NCBI GenBank assembly: GCA_028456385.1
Contig: JALNQF010000815.1
Location: forward strand, 1-13,609
Length of the DNA: 13,609 nucleotides
Direction of reading: 5' to 3'
From: Ophiosphaerella korrae
Taxonomy: Eukaryota > Ascomycota > Dothideomycetes > Pleosporales > Phaeosphaeriaceae
This document shows, piece after piece, positions 1-10,234 of this stretch. The translations under genes and the position numbers were made by a program. Position 1 is the stretch's first letter. Every line of letters begins with the position of its first letter. The notes beneath the pieces were generated by a model, which was not told where the DNA came from, searched no databases, and was given only the letters and a program-made list of their open reading frames with translations.

Positions 1-960
1 TTATAGCTATATTATAATACTCTTTAGTAGAGTAGTAATATAGAAAGTAGTATAATAAGCTATAGTAACTACTTCTACTACTAAAGCTAAGCTACTTGTA
101 CTTAAGTATATAAGTAAAAAGGTAATAGTACTAAAAAAGCTCTTTTAAGAGCTTATATTAGACCTAGAAGCTACTTAGATAATTTTTTATAATAATTAGT
201 AAATAATTAGACTTATTATAAGTAAAAATAAGAGAGTAATAATACACTTATATTACGTAAATATATAGAATATATAGCTAAGATAAAAGTATACTAAAAG
301 CTTATTTTAAGTTTCTTATATACTAACAAGTAAGATACTAGTAAATAGCCTAACTAAGTACTTCCTAGAGTAGTAATTTAAGAGATTTAAAGCTTACCTT
401 AACTTTAAGAATATATAAGCTAAGCTTAAGTTATAAGAATTATAAAAGTAGAGTATAAAGTATATAAAGAAGTTTTTAAATTAGAGCGCTAAAGTATAGT
501 ACTAAAATATAGAGCTAAAGCTTAGAGCTAAGCTTAAAATAAAGTATCTATTTAAAATATAAAATTAATAAACTTACTAAGAAGCGCTTTTATACGTAAA
601 TAACGCGTAAAAGCCTCTTTAGCTTAAGCGTCTCTAGCTAGTAAAGTAGTAACTACTCTTATTATAATAGTAGCTTTAGTAAGTATAGTAGTAGTAAGAT
701 TATAGGTAGAAGTAGGAGTAGTAGTAGTAGTAAGTATAAGTATAGGTATAGGCTAAAGTAGAAGTAGAAGTAAGAGTAGTAGAAGAGTCTAAAGACTTAG
801 AGTCTTTTCTATAACCTTACTAAGTAGTATATAGAAAGTCTTTTAGAGAGCTTTAAGCTCTTTTTCTAGAGCTTTATAAGCTTAGGTAGTAATAAAAGTA
901 ATAGTAGCGTAGTAAGTAATTTTAGGGCTATAATATAAGTTAGTTAACTAATATTAGATA
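1..960 (-). pseudogene. Unrecognised RIP-degraded ORF, element-associated, runs off the left edge
   Basis: On the minus strand one frame runs from about 960 to the window edge, interrupted only by TAA and TAG, as expected if Gln and Trp codons were mutated. Reading order: a helical-looking stretch (AYKALEKELKAL, about 890-850), a low-complexity linker of Leu/Pro/Thr codons (about 790-660, the interrupted GTA/CTA triplets on the plus strand), then LLARDA and a basic stretch with FTRYLRIKALLSKF (about 640-570), followed by a less compositionally biased part. It lies just downstream of a minus-strand LTR, the position of a gag gene, and the order charged helix, Pro/Thr linker, globular part would suit Gag. 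I see no zinc knuckle, protease or polymerase motif, so the family is not established. Any ATG is lost, so the start is arbitrary. Confidence 0.45.
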
Positions 961-1258
961 AAGAGCTAGAGTAGCTCTTAAAGTAGTAAATTAAAGAGCT
1001 AGAGTAAAATTTTTAAATTAACTTATATAAGAATATAGCTATAGCTACTAGTAGTATAGTATATATAACGCTAAACCTCTTCTTTAAGAAAGTTATAGTA
1101 GCTCCTATTAGAGTAGCCTACTAACGCGCTATAAGTATAGTAGAGGTAGGGCTCTTTATAAAGAGTACTTATAACTCTTTTAGAAAAGGAAGTATAAAAA
1201 AGTAGGAGTAAGAGCGTCTATAGTACTAAAGTCTTTTTAGTATATTTTTTCTTCTTCT

Positions 1259-1303
<45 letters not shown>
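1259..1303. repeat. (TAG)15 trinucleotide microsatellite
   Basis: Fifteen uninterrupted TAG units, CTA on the minus strand, preceded by CTTCTTCTTA. TG and CA are depleted everywhere, so the ancestral unit may have been CAG/CTG or TGG/CCA before CpA-to-TpA mutation, which would have encoded a Gln, Leu or Pro run. It sits between the minus-strand LTR and the relic at 1-960. Confidence 0.9.
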
Positions 1304-1309
1304 CTTTAG

Positions 1310-1799
1310 AGATAGTATAAGAGCAAGATATATAAGCGTAAGTAGCTTTCTTAGCTTTACTCTATAAGAATAAGTTAGTATAATAATTACTAATATAAAA
1401 AGTAAGCTTTAAAAGCTTTAAAAATAGTAACTTATAATAGCTATAATAATAGTTACTAAAGAGTTTATAAGGCTAAGAAAACTCTAAATATACTACGCGT
1501 AGCGTATAAGTACTTAGTACTTGTATATAAGCCTAAAATAAATAGAATTGTAAGTAAAGTTATTTTTAACTAAGTTTAGATAACTACTATAATACTTATT
1601 AAATAGCTCTACTACGCAGCTTACCTAGAGAGTATATTATAAGTTAGAGCTCTACTCTATATAATTTAAGTAAGCCTATAGTAGTAAGTAAGCTATATAA
1701 GCTATTTAAGCTACTCTACTATATATAAGTAGCTTAGCTTAGATAGCTCTTTAATTAATAATTATCTCCTACTTATTCCTAAGCTCGTATCTTATAACA
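1310..1799 (-). mobile_element. LTR, minus orientation, downstream end approximate
   Basis: Read on the minus strand, this begins TGTTATAAGATACGAGC at 1799, a normal LTR start. It contains AATTATTAATTAAAGAGC (around 1750-1765), a CG-rich palindrome CTACGCGTAG at 1493-1502 and A/T-rich 3' sequence. Bases about 1799-1569 are repeated in opposite orientation at 5976-6175, which is the main evidence that this is a dispersed repeat. The 3' end is uncertain: coding-like sequence and the TAG tract begin near 1303. The protease/reverse transcriptase relic to its right stops exactly here, in the first part of RNase H, so this looks like the edge of an element inserted into that relic. It could also be the 3' LTR of an internally deleted element. 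Confidence 0.6.
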
Positions 1800-1935
1800 A
1801 ATACTAATTAAATATTATTAGGCTAACTCTATAGTTTATACTAGTAAGTAAAGCTTTTTTTTATTTTCTTACGTTTTACTTTAATTAGCTTACTTTTAGA
1901 ACTCTACTAGGTTAGTAGTAGAGCCTATATAGTAG
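1800..1935 (-). pseudogene. Start of RNase H region of Gypsy element A, truncated
   Basis: The reverse transcriptase frame continues past its C-terminal FYKKF/YSKIVKLLVD motif into a basic linker (KVKRKKIKKSFTY). This matches the usual connection to RNase H, where a Lys/Gly-rich linker leads to F-x-W. None of the RNase H catalytic carboxylates is reached before the frame meets the LTR at 1799. No RNase H remainder, integrase or chromodomain follows within the window. Confidence 0.55.
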
Positions 1936-2665
1936 TTATATAGTCTACTAGAAGTTTAACTATTTTAGAGTATTTATATATAAACTTCTTATAGAAGTTA
2001 GTAAGCCTAAAAAAGACCTAAATATCTTTATAGCTCTTTAGTTCTAGCTACTCTTTAATAGTTTTTACTCTTACTAGGTCTATTACTACTCTTTCTAGAG
2101 TAATAATATAGCTTAAGAACTTAACTAATTTAGTATTAAAAGTATATTTACTTACTTTATAGTAGAGTCTCTATTTAATAAGTCTATCTAGTACTTCTTT
2201 AACGTAAGTAATATAATCCTCTTTATTTTTAGAGTATATAAAGATATTATCTAAGTAGATAATATAGATATAGTCTACTAGCTCTCTAAGGGTATAGTAG
2301 ATATAGGACTAAAAGGTTATAGGTATATTTACTAAACTAAATAGTATAATAAGATATTTAAAATAACTATATCTTGTTTTAAATACTATTTTCTACTTAT
2401 TACCTTTCTTAATATATAGCCTATAATAGGCGTTATAAAAGTTAAGCTTTAAGAAGATTTTTACTTTAAATAGTTAATTTAATATCTTACTTATAAAAGA
2501 GATTAAGTATCTATCTTTAATTATAATCTTATTTAGGCCTCTATAGTCTATATAGAGATAAAAAGTACTATTTAACTTTAGAATAAAGAGAATTAGAGTA
2601 CTTACTAAGATTTACTTAAGTAGATCTATCCTTTCTCTTACGCTATATTAAGGTATTCCTAAAAG
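1936..2665 (-). pseudogene. Ty3/Gypsy reverse transcriptase, RIP-degraded (element A)
   Basis: Minus-strand translation with TAA/TAG read through gives the full order of Ty3/Gypsy reverse transcriptase motifs. These are EYLNIA near 2660, the VSTLILFI block near 2590, YIDYRGLNK (about 2555-2530), the KIFLKLNFYNAYYRL palm motif (about 2460-2420), FKTRYSYFKYL (about 2390-2355), the active-site box YLDN at 2246-2257, IFIYSK, HVKEVL-like TYVKEVLDRL, and the FYKKF/YSKIVK end near 1960. The family box is YLDD: the second Asp codon GAT now reads AAT, as a TG-to-TA change in GATGAT would give. Upstream of about 2610 the matching frame differs by one position, so a single-base indel lies near 2600-2615. 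The product cannot be functional. Origin as Ty3/Gypsy is secure. Confidence 0.9.
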
Positions 2666-3339
2666 ATATCTAGTTCTTAGTAAGATAGGTTATATATTAA
2701 GATATTTAGGATCTTCTTACTCTCTTTAATTTCTATAGCGTAATTATATTCTCTATAAAGAGTAAGTATCTTTATCTAATTCTTACTAAATACGCGCTAC
2801 TTATAGTATAGTTCTTTTAGAATATATATTATTTCTTCTTTATTAAACACGTTATCTATATACTAGTAGCCTTTTAGGCTATTATTAGAAAGAGTCTAGG
2901 CTTTCTTTACTAGTAGTTTTAACTATTTAAGATCTTTATAATATATACTTACTACTACTCTTTATATTATCTCTTCTAGTAGCTATAATAGTAATAGCGT
3001 ATTTTTAATACAATATCTTATATAATTAATAATCTTGTTTATAGTATTCTTTAGCTAGAGTAGACCTTACTTATAGTACTAGGTAGTATCTATAATAGTA
3101 TCTCTACTAGGTCCCTTCTATATTAATAGTCTACTAAGCTTTCTTAATAGTAGCCTAGTAGTAAACTAATAAATATTCTAAGTAACTATATCTCTTAGTT
3201 CTTTATTTAGTACTATATAGACAAGCCTATTAGAATAGAAGATATATACTTATTTTCTTAGTATAATATTATTAAATAGCTCTTAAGTACTTACTAAAGT
3301 TATTCTTTTATCTTTTAACTCTTTTAGCTACTATTAGAA

Positions 3340-3665
3340 AGTACTTAATAGAAATCTAATCTATAAGTTAGTTTTTCTTAGCTATAAGTACTCTAGGATA
3401 AAGTTATAACTACTATAGATTACTTCTAAAAAGTATTAAAGACTAATATTATACTTAATTCCTTTATTATCTTTATATATAACTATAAGATTATATACTA
3501 TATAAATAGCTAGTTATATATTATTTAAAAATATAGTTATAGAAATACCTTTTATTTCTATATTTAGGTATACTAAGAGTTTAGTACTTTCTTTATTAAT
3601 TAGGTTTACCTCTACGCCTAAATTATAAAGGGCTTAGAATACTACTAAGGTTTTCCTAGAAGTAT
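3340..3665 (-). pseudogene. Retroviral-type aspartic protease, RIP-degraded (element A)
   Basis: Minus-strand frame reads ALYNLGVEVNLINKE at about 3640-3597, corresponding to the retropepsin ALxDSGAxxNxI box with the catalytic Asp codon changed to Asn. Roughly 75 residues later ILEYL*LRKTNLQI (about 3402-3360) corresponds to the conserved ILGxPWLxxHNPxI segment, the stop being a former TGG Trp. The frame runs on downstream to about 2615, ending in IKESKKILNILIYNLSY and EYLNIA, the segment that precedes reverse transcriptase in Gypsy polyproteins. Here NLGV stands where DSGA is usual, and it differs from the protease at 12812-13110, so elements A and C are different families. Confidence 0.75.
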
Positions 3666-4800
3666 AACTATATTAACTATAATCCTTAAATATTCTCTTT
3701 TTATTTCTTACTCTAATTACTAGTAAGAAAAGTTAGTAACTAGAGCTTTTTTTTTTTTAACTCTAGGTTTTTATTTTTAAATTAAAGTTTTTCTAATTTA
3801 AAATCTTTATTCTTCTAGTAAAGCTTTTAGTATCCTTTCTAGTTACTAACTTTTTCTTCTTCTAGCTTTTTAGCTAAAAAACTAGGCTACTACTAGTCCT
3901 TTATTAGTTTACTCTTAAGTAAAAGTTAAAACTTCTACTAATCTTATTTTTTATTAAGTACTTTATACCTTTAAGTAGGTACTAGATATTTTCTCTTATA
4001 AAGATTTAATTAAAATTAAGTAGATCTATTTTTACTTATATTATAGACTACCTTTAGTCTAGTTATAGTAACTACTATTTCTATATTTTAAAGTACTCTT
4101 TTAAAATCCTCTTAAAAGCTAACGTTATTTAAACTTCTATTATATTAGAGCTTAGTTTAATACGCTTTAGGTATCTTTAACTAGATATATAAAATCTTTA
4201 GTTTATTATTATTAAGCTTAATAAACGTATTAGAGAAGATAGCTTTTTTTTTACGTAGATATAGTAAGAAGAAATTAACGCTATTACTACTACGCTATTA
4301 ATAGTTCTAGAACTTAGAGTAGTTTTAAAACTTTGTTAATACTAGGTCCTAGACTAGCTAGCGCTATTCTACCTTTAATCTATCTTAGGTCTAAATAACT
4401 TTATTATTAATCTTTTATTATAGTAGTTTATAATAGATATTATATTAGATTATATTTAATACCTAATAGAGTCTTATATTAGTATCTTCTAGAGCTTAAA
4501 CTAATCTAAAAGTAGTTTCTATATTTCTAGCCTAAGTTTATACTTATTATAGCGTAAGTTATTACTTTTTAAAGCTTAACTTAGGTCTTAGTAGTACTTT
4601 ATTAAGTATACTTATAAGTTTACCTATATTATTATAGGCTACTCTAGGGTAGCCTATAGTAGTTCTACTACTACTAGTACCTAGTAGTATATATAATACT
4701 ATATTAACTTAGTCTTCTAACTTTATAATTACTTTAAGTAGAAAACTATTACTTTATACTTTAGATAAAGCGTATATTAATTTTTAAATAAACTACTATA
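3666..4800 (-). pseudogene. Probable gag-side coding relic of element A
   Basis: Immediately upstream (5') of the protease, minus-strand frames continue with TAA/TAG as the only stops. A Lys-rich stretch (KDFKLEKL, KNKNLELKKKK, about 3820-3740) leads directly into the protease. A second long read-through frame covers about 4800-4130 with segments such as RYNKYKLRLEI and KRLIIKLFRPKID. Position between a 5' region and the protease argues for gag. However, I could not place a Retrotrans_gag core or a CCHC zinc knuckle, and the frame changes between the two parts, so the call rests on location. Confidence 0.4.
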
Positions 4801-5975
4801 GAGTTTCTATTATTAGCTCTAATAAAGCTTTTTTTAAAAGAGTAGTATTACTCTCTATTCTCTTTAGAAGAGGTATAAAGTCTTTTACTTACTTTAAAGT
4901 ATTTTCTTAGAGTAGTAAGAGCTTATTATCTAATAAGCTATTTATAACTATATTACTAGCCTCTATATTTTAAAAAGATAGTAGGTTAGTTTTAGAAAGG
5001 CTTTACTAAGCTAACTAGCTACTATATATAACTTTTTAATTAGTTATAATAAATTTAATCTAATAACTACTTTTTAATTAGAGTAAGAAAGATTTAAATT
5101 ATAAAGAGTATTTAGTAAGAGTTAGATATAATAGAATAATAAGTATATTAATAAAATAAGATAAATCTTTAAAGGATTTATAAGCTTATAAAAGTATTTA
5201 TATATATAAAGAGTATATATAATCTAAAGTAGCTCTAAAAGTAATTCTAAGAGTACCTAAAGAGCTTAAAGAAAGGTTTAAAGAGAGAAGCTTAAAAAAA
5301 AGTTTTAGGTAAAGGGAAAAGTACTTATAATAGCTACTTATTATACTAAAGCTCTAGTAATTAGTATCTTTAGTAAGCCTTTTATAGATAAGCTTAGTAT
5401 TAAGCTTAAATAAGATTACTAGTACTAGTATTAGATAAAGCTAGTAAGCTCTTTAGTATTTAGATAAGTTCTTATAATATAGCTTTATTATTTATAAGTA
5501 GAGTTATTTTAGCTATTACTAGATAGCTTAAATTAACTATAGTATTTACCTAGGTACTTAGAGCTCTAAAGCGTACTATTTATAATACCTAGGTATCTTT
5601 TATAGTTTAGTATTTTTCTATTATAAACTTATAGGTAACTACTTCTTCTACTATTACTAAGCTCTTTAGTTTAAGTTAAACTAGTTTATTAGCGTAGATA
5701 TTAGAGACGTTATTAGCTTCTAAATTAACTAGTTACTAGATACCTAGCTTAAAAGTATTATACTAAAGTTATATAAACTATACTAGCTATTATAAGTACT
5801 TATTAAGTAAAGTAGTACTTTTATTAAGTAAAGTAATCTTACTATAAAATATTATAAGTATTTAAGTAATAGATAAAATAAAATAAAATAAGATAAGAGT
5901 ATACTAAGCTTATAATCTCTTACTATAGTATATAAAATAGAACTATTAAGTAATTTTTAGTACTAAGCTTATAAC
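4800..5975. other. No recognisable gene; possible 5' end of element A, with short repeats
   Basis: No read-through frame here gives a family I recognise. It still has some CG and GAG/CTC content, like element A and unlike the block to its right. It lies where the leader and 5' LTR of element A would be, but I found no matching LTR inside the window. It contains the short repeats at 5802-5841 and 5872-5897. Confidence 0.5.
5802..5841. repeat. Two-copy 21-bp tandem repeat
   Basis: ATTAAGTAAAGTA occurs at 5802 and again at 5823, with partly matching sequence between the copies. It is followed by short TAAAA pentanucleotide repeats at about 5872-5897. Confidence 0.7.
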
Positions 5976-6175
5976 TAGTATAAGATATAAGCTTAGAAAT
6001 AAGTAAAAGATAATTATTAATTAAAGAGCTATCTAAGCTAAGCTACTTATATAGCTTACTTACTACTATAAGCTTACTTAAATTATATAAAGTAAAGTTC
6101 TAACTTATAATATATACTTAGTTAAAAAATTAGACTACTTTATAAACTTAGTAAAAAATACTATTACTTTAACTA
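5976..6175 (+). mobile_element. LTR fragment, inverted relative to the LTR at 1310-1799
   Basis: This is a plus-strand copy of the first part of the LTR found on the minus strand at 1799-1569. Shared stretches include TATAAGAT, AATTATTAATTAAAGAGC followed by TATCTAAGCTAAGCTACTTA, CTTACTTACTACTATA, CTTACTTAAATTATATA and TAACTTATAATATA, with weaker similarity through TAAACTTAGT near 6140. The minus copy has about 28 extra bases after GCTACTTATATA that are missing here. CG, GC and GAG triplets in the left copy (ATACGAGC, GTAGGAGA) read ATATAAGC and GTAAAAGA here, so this copy is more mutated. The similarity fades at about 6175. It is probably a solo or truncated LTR. Confidence 0.7.
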
Positions 6176-7440
6176 TAAATATAGTAATATAGATTACATA
6201 ATATTACTACTTTTTATTAAGTATATAAAAATTTACTTTTTTTTTATAAATTTCTAATTTTATTTTATTTCTAACTTATATAGTTATTTATATATAATAT
6301 TTAAAAAATTAAAAAATAAATTACTTTTTATTTTTTATATCTCTTTATATAATAAAAATAAAAATAACTTTTTAATTAGAATTACTAACTATTAAAAAAA
6401 AGTTATAGTAAGCTTTTAAAATAGCTTTTATATTATTATACTAGTATATAAAGTATTATAGTAGTAATAAAAAAAAACTAAATAGAACTAATTAGCTTTA
6501 TAATAAAAGATAATAAACTTAATTAAAAAGTTAATTATAATAAATATATATAATAACTTTATAGCTTTATAAAGCTTAGTAAAAGTAAAGCTATAAAGTT
6601 AGTATAAAATTAAAAGTATATAGTTAGTAGTAATATATATTATTATAATAGTATTAGTAATCTAATTTCTAACTAAAAGTAGTAATACTTTAATATTATA
6701 TATTTAAAATTATTTTATTATTTATAGCTTATTATATAATTACTATATAAACTCTAGTTATTAACTTTTAATTTACTATACTTTTTTTTAAGACTTAAGT
6801 AGTTAATAACTTAAACCTCTATTATAAAAAGTATTAATTTATAATTAGTTAAACTTAGTTACTAATAAAATAATAGTAAAAGTAATAGTAGTAAATAAAG
6901 ATAATTTAAGTACTAGATAAAAGAGAGTAGTTAGTTAATTAATAATAATTTAAAAAAATTAGATTATTTAAGATTAGATTTTTTAATACTTTTATAGTTT
7001 ATATTATAAATTTAATTTATAAAAGTTACTAAATTATATAAAATTTTCTTTATAATAGAAGTAGAAAGTAAGTAGTACTTTTTACTAACTTTATATACTT
7101 ATATTATCTTAATATATAATAGCTTAATACTATATTACTTAATTAGCTTTTAATAAAGTAAGTATTTAGCTTATAATTTTTTCTATTAAATTAAATTAAA
7201 TATAATATAATAAAACTACTACTATAGTTTTCTAAGTAGTAAAAATAATACTATACTACTACTATACTAGGATACTTACTTAATATAATTACTAGCTTAA
7301 CTTAAAAAAACTTAGCTAGTTAAAAAAAAAAGTAATAATTAAGTATATTTTTAATCTAGATTTTTATAGTTTTACTTTAACTTTAGTTAATAAATATAAA
7401 ATAACTAATAAGTTACTAGCTATTTATAATATTCTACTAG
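6176..7440. other. Extremely AT-rich stretch, no gene assigned; may hold the transposase N-terminus
   Basis: Sequence made mostly of TA, AAA and TTT runs with almost no CG. The N-terminal DNA-binding half of the pogo-like transposase should lie in about 6700-7440 by usual family length, but I could not identify the CENP-B-type helix-turn-helix by eye. I looked for terminal inverted repeats around here and 8700-8840 and found nothing convincing. Confidence 0.5.
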
Positions 7441-7499
7441 TTAAAAAAAAGTAACTAGCTAACTTTATTAAGTATATAAGTAGTTTTATAATATATTTT

Positions 7500-8520
7500 A
7501 ATTACTTATATAAAAACTTAGCTACTATAAGTAGCTAGTTTAAAATAGTATAATATATTAAAGCTATATATAAGTAATAGTAATTACTTTAATTAATACT
7601 ACTAGCTAAGTAGTTTTACTATTCTTTATTTTTACTAGTAAGTACTACTTCTTTACTTATTATAAAGAAAACTATATTTTATAAAACTAAGCTATTAGAA
7701 TTAGTAATAATAGCTAGATAATAGATAAACTAACTATTAACTAGCTTAAGTACTTTAATAAGTATATAAAAAACTAAGTAGTTAGTATATATTAGCTACT
7801 TATACTTTATTGTTATAAAAGCTACTACTTTTTTAAGTTTAATAAAGTTTATAAAAAAAATTCTATATACCTTATATATTAACTTATTTATTTTACTTAC
7901 TTTAGCTATTTAATATTAGCTACTTCTTTTTATTAAAGAAAGTATATAGCTATTAAGTTAAAAGTTTAATTTAAAACTATATTAATTATATTACTAAAAT
8001 TAAATTTTTACTAGCTTTTTATATAGCTTTTAACTAAGCCTTTATAAAAGCTAATATTTACTTAGCTTTTTAAGCTACTAGCTTTATTTTACTTTAACTA
8101 AAAGTAGTTATTTTAAAACTTAATATTTAGCTTTATATACTTACTCTAGCTACTCTAACTTTAGCTTTACTAAAAGCTTTCTAGGTAGCTTATTACTAGC
8201 TCTTATTATTAGTATAATTAATTAACTATTATATAGTAGCTCTACTCTAGTATACTAAATAAACTTAAAAAAGTAACTAAGTATTTAATAATATTAAATA
8301 TAGGAGTAGAATAGTATATATATTACTTAAAGGCCTTTACCTTTACTTATACTTTAAGTAGCTATAGCTTACTATAGCCTATAGTATAATATTAACTAAA
8401 AAAAAGAACTTATAAAATAATACTAAAAACTAAGTTAATATATAATTAGATTTTATTAAAGCTTTAAAACTAAGTAAAAGTAATAAAAGTAAAGTTAATA
8501 AATAAGTTAGTTACTTAGCT
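7500..8520 (+). pseudogene. pogo/Fot1-like (DDE_1) transposase, RIP-degraded, with one frameshift
   Basis: Reading through TAA/TAG in the frame starting 7502 gives motifs of the DDE_1 domain in order: an ITLINTTS segment (V-T-xx-x-INAAGQ in relatives), FFIFTSKYYF (PPxxIFKGKY), *N*AIRISNNS*I (W-xIGVSDNGWT), *LKYFNKYIKN (WLKHFxKxT), then LLILYCYKSYY where LLILDGHGSH is expected. Near the A-run at 7852-7860 the frame shifts to the one containing 7861. It continues as IPYILTYLFYLL*LFNISYF (PPHSSHLLQPLDVGCF), LKKVYSY, YINYITKIKFLLAFYIAF, ANIYLAF*ATSF (AFxATGLVPF) and LKLNI*LYILT (LNIQLRTPTP), with a C-terminal tail to about 8520. The transposase would have cut and pasted its own element at TA sites. 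The Asp of LDGH reads Tyr, a change RIP alone does not give. Confidence 0.8.
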
Positions 8521-8839
8521 TAATTAATAGTAAGCTTTTATTAGAAAATTATAAATTATATAAGTATTAATAAGTAAATAAAAATTTAATTAAAGTATTA
8601 GTTATAATACTCTATTTAGAAAAAAGTATAAAAAAATATAATAGTTTATAAAGGTTTATTAATATTCTAATATACTTACTATTTAGTATTTATTTCTAAG
8701 TACTTACTTTAAAGTACTTATTTTAAAGTATTTACTACTAAATAGTTATATATTTTACTATATTATATTACTTAGCTTAATTATATATAATATAATAGCT
8801 TTTATACTACTTAGTAGTATAATAATTACTTATTTATTT
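8521..8839. other. AT-rich spacer, no gene seen
   Basis: Contains near-repeats of ACTTTAAAGTACTTA / TTTTAAAGTATTTA at about 8705-8738 and a short palindromic ATACTACTTAGTAGTAT at about 8804-8820. No coding relic recognised. It separates the transposase from the left end of the minus-strand Gag relic. Confidence 0.5.
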
Positions 8840-9247
8840 TTTGGTAGTAAATAAGTTAGGTTCTTTATTACTTTTTACTTCTTAAGTAGTAATTAAAAAA
8901 GTAAGAAGTTTTTTTCTTTTTAAGTTTTTTATTAGTAAGTTTCTTATATTTCTTATTTTTTTAAGTTAGTTTTAATTTTTTTTTTATTAATACTACTATC
9001 TACTTTTTTATAGAAACTATTTTACTTTTTATTTACTTAAAAAGTATATATAGTAGTTATTTTTATAAAAAGAATTTTAGTTAAGTATTATATACTATGT
9101 TTTTTTATTTACTACTACTTTTTTTTAATATTTAGCTTATACTTTTTATACTTCTTTTTTATTTTTAGTTATTTTTAACTAAGCTTTTTATACTAAGTTT
9201 TTACTATTATAGTTTTTTATATAGTAGCTTTTTTTACTATAGTTAAA

Positions 9248-9287
<40 letters not shown>

Positions 9288-10101
9288 TAGTATCTAGTAC
9301 TATAAAATCTTTACTATTATAGCTATTAGTTATTTTATATTTATTTATTTTATATTTTTAAAAGTTATTATTAATTTATATTTTTTATCTCTTTAAAGAT
9401 TTTAGTATAGTTAGTTTTTTTATTTATATTCTTTTATTTAAACTTTAATATTAAAGATAGTTTATTCTATTTTATATTTTATAATAGTTATTTAAATTAA
9501 AAAATATACTCTAAAATACTTTTATACTATTTAAGCCTTTTAAGCTATATTTTTACTTATTAAGTAAAATTAATATTTCTAAATACTACTATTTATTCTA
9601 TAAAGTATTTATAAATTTTAAAAATAGCTATAGTTATATTTTTTTTTATTCTAAGTACTTATAATTAGTAATCTATTTAGAAAAGTTTTAACTATTTTAT
9701 TATATCTTCTTTAAGATATATTCTAATATAAGTAACTTTTTTATTTAGTATTAAAGTATAATACTTATATATCTATCTAAAGTAGTATAGTTACTAGAAA
9801 GAGTTTTAGTTTATTTTTTATTTTTTTATTAAACTTCTTTAGTTTAAGTAAATTAAGTAGCTTCTTTATTATACTTATTTTTAGTTTTTTAGTAACTAAT
9901 TCTATTTAGTTCTAGCTTATTATAATAGCTTTTATTTAAGCTTTATTTTACTTAATATATTTTTATAGTTTTATATTTTACTTTATAAAAATATTAATTA
10001 TTCTTTATATATTTATTTTATTTATAATTAGTTTATTTAAGTTTATTATAACTACTTAATAAGCTTTTACTTACGTTTATCAATATACTTTCTACTATTA
10101 T
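8840..10101 (-). pseudogene. Gypsy Gag with one zinc knuckle, minus strand (element B)
   Basis: On the minus strand this aligns along its length with the plus-strand polyprotein at 10592 to about 11930. Matching landmarks: start region IIVES (10101-10087), KKFNKKIKNKLKLFL (about 9850-9800) against KKFNRIKEKLRLFI, IRIYLKEDII against IRIYLEEDKI, IFKIYKYF against IFRSYKYF, and LKRLK. One CCHC knuckle lies at 9209-9250 with all ligands now Tyr, and a W-x2-C-x4-C-x2-H motif at 9044-9079. The second knuckle of the plus copy is missing; knuckle-to-WCCH spacing is 75 nt shorter, a multiple of three. Many Glu and Asp codons of the plus copy read Lys and Asn here, so this copy is more decayed. The probable ATG start is ATA. 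Its 5' end is cut by the LTR at 10116. Confidence 0.8.
9249..9282. repeat. (TA)17 microsatellite inside the Gag relic
   Basis: Perfect TA alternation lying between the Gag core and the zinc knuckle of element B and overlapping the first knuckle codon. The plus-strand copy has a short A-rich linker with TTTATATA at the matching place (about 11480-11508), so the tract expanded locally after the copies separated. Confidence 0.9.
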
Positions 10102-10234
10102 ATTAGTATTATAGGTATAATAAGAGAAATTAAAATAGAGCTAATTAGCCCTAACTTAGATACTAACAAAGTATAAGATAAGTAAAGTAACAACTTTAAT
10201 TAGGAAACTACTTATAACTAGGATATATAGTAGT

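Noticed and set aside
6176..8839. Terminal inverted repeats of the pogo-like element
   Set aside because: Weak similarity between about 6680-6700 and 8700-8760 (AGTAGTAA-ACTTTAA) is at the level expected by chance in this composition.
9095..9100. One of the few ATG triplets as a gene start
   Set aside because: It lies antisense in the Gag relic and opens no meaningful plus-strand frame.
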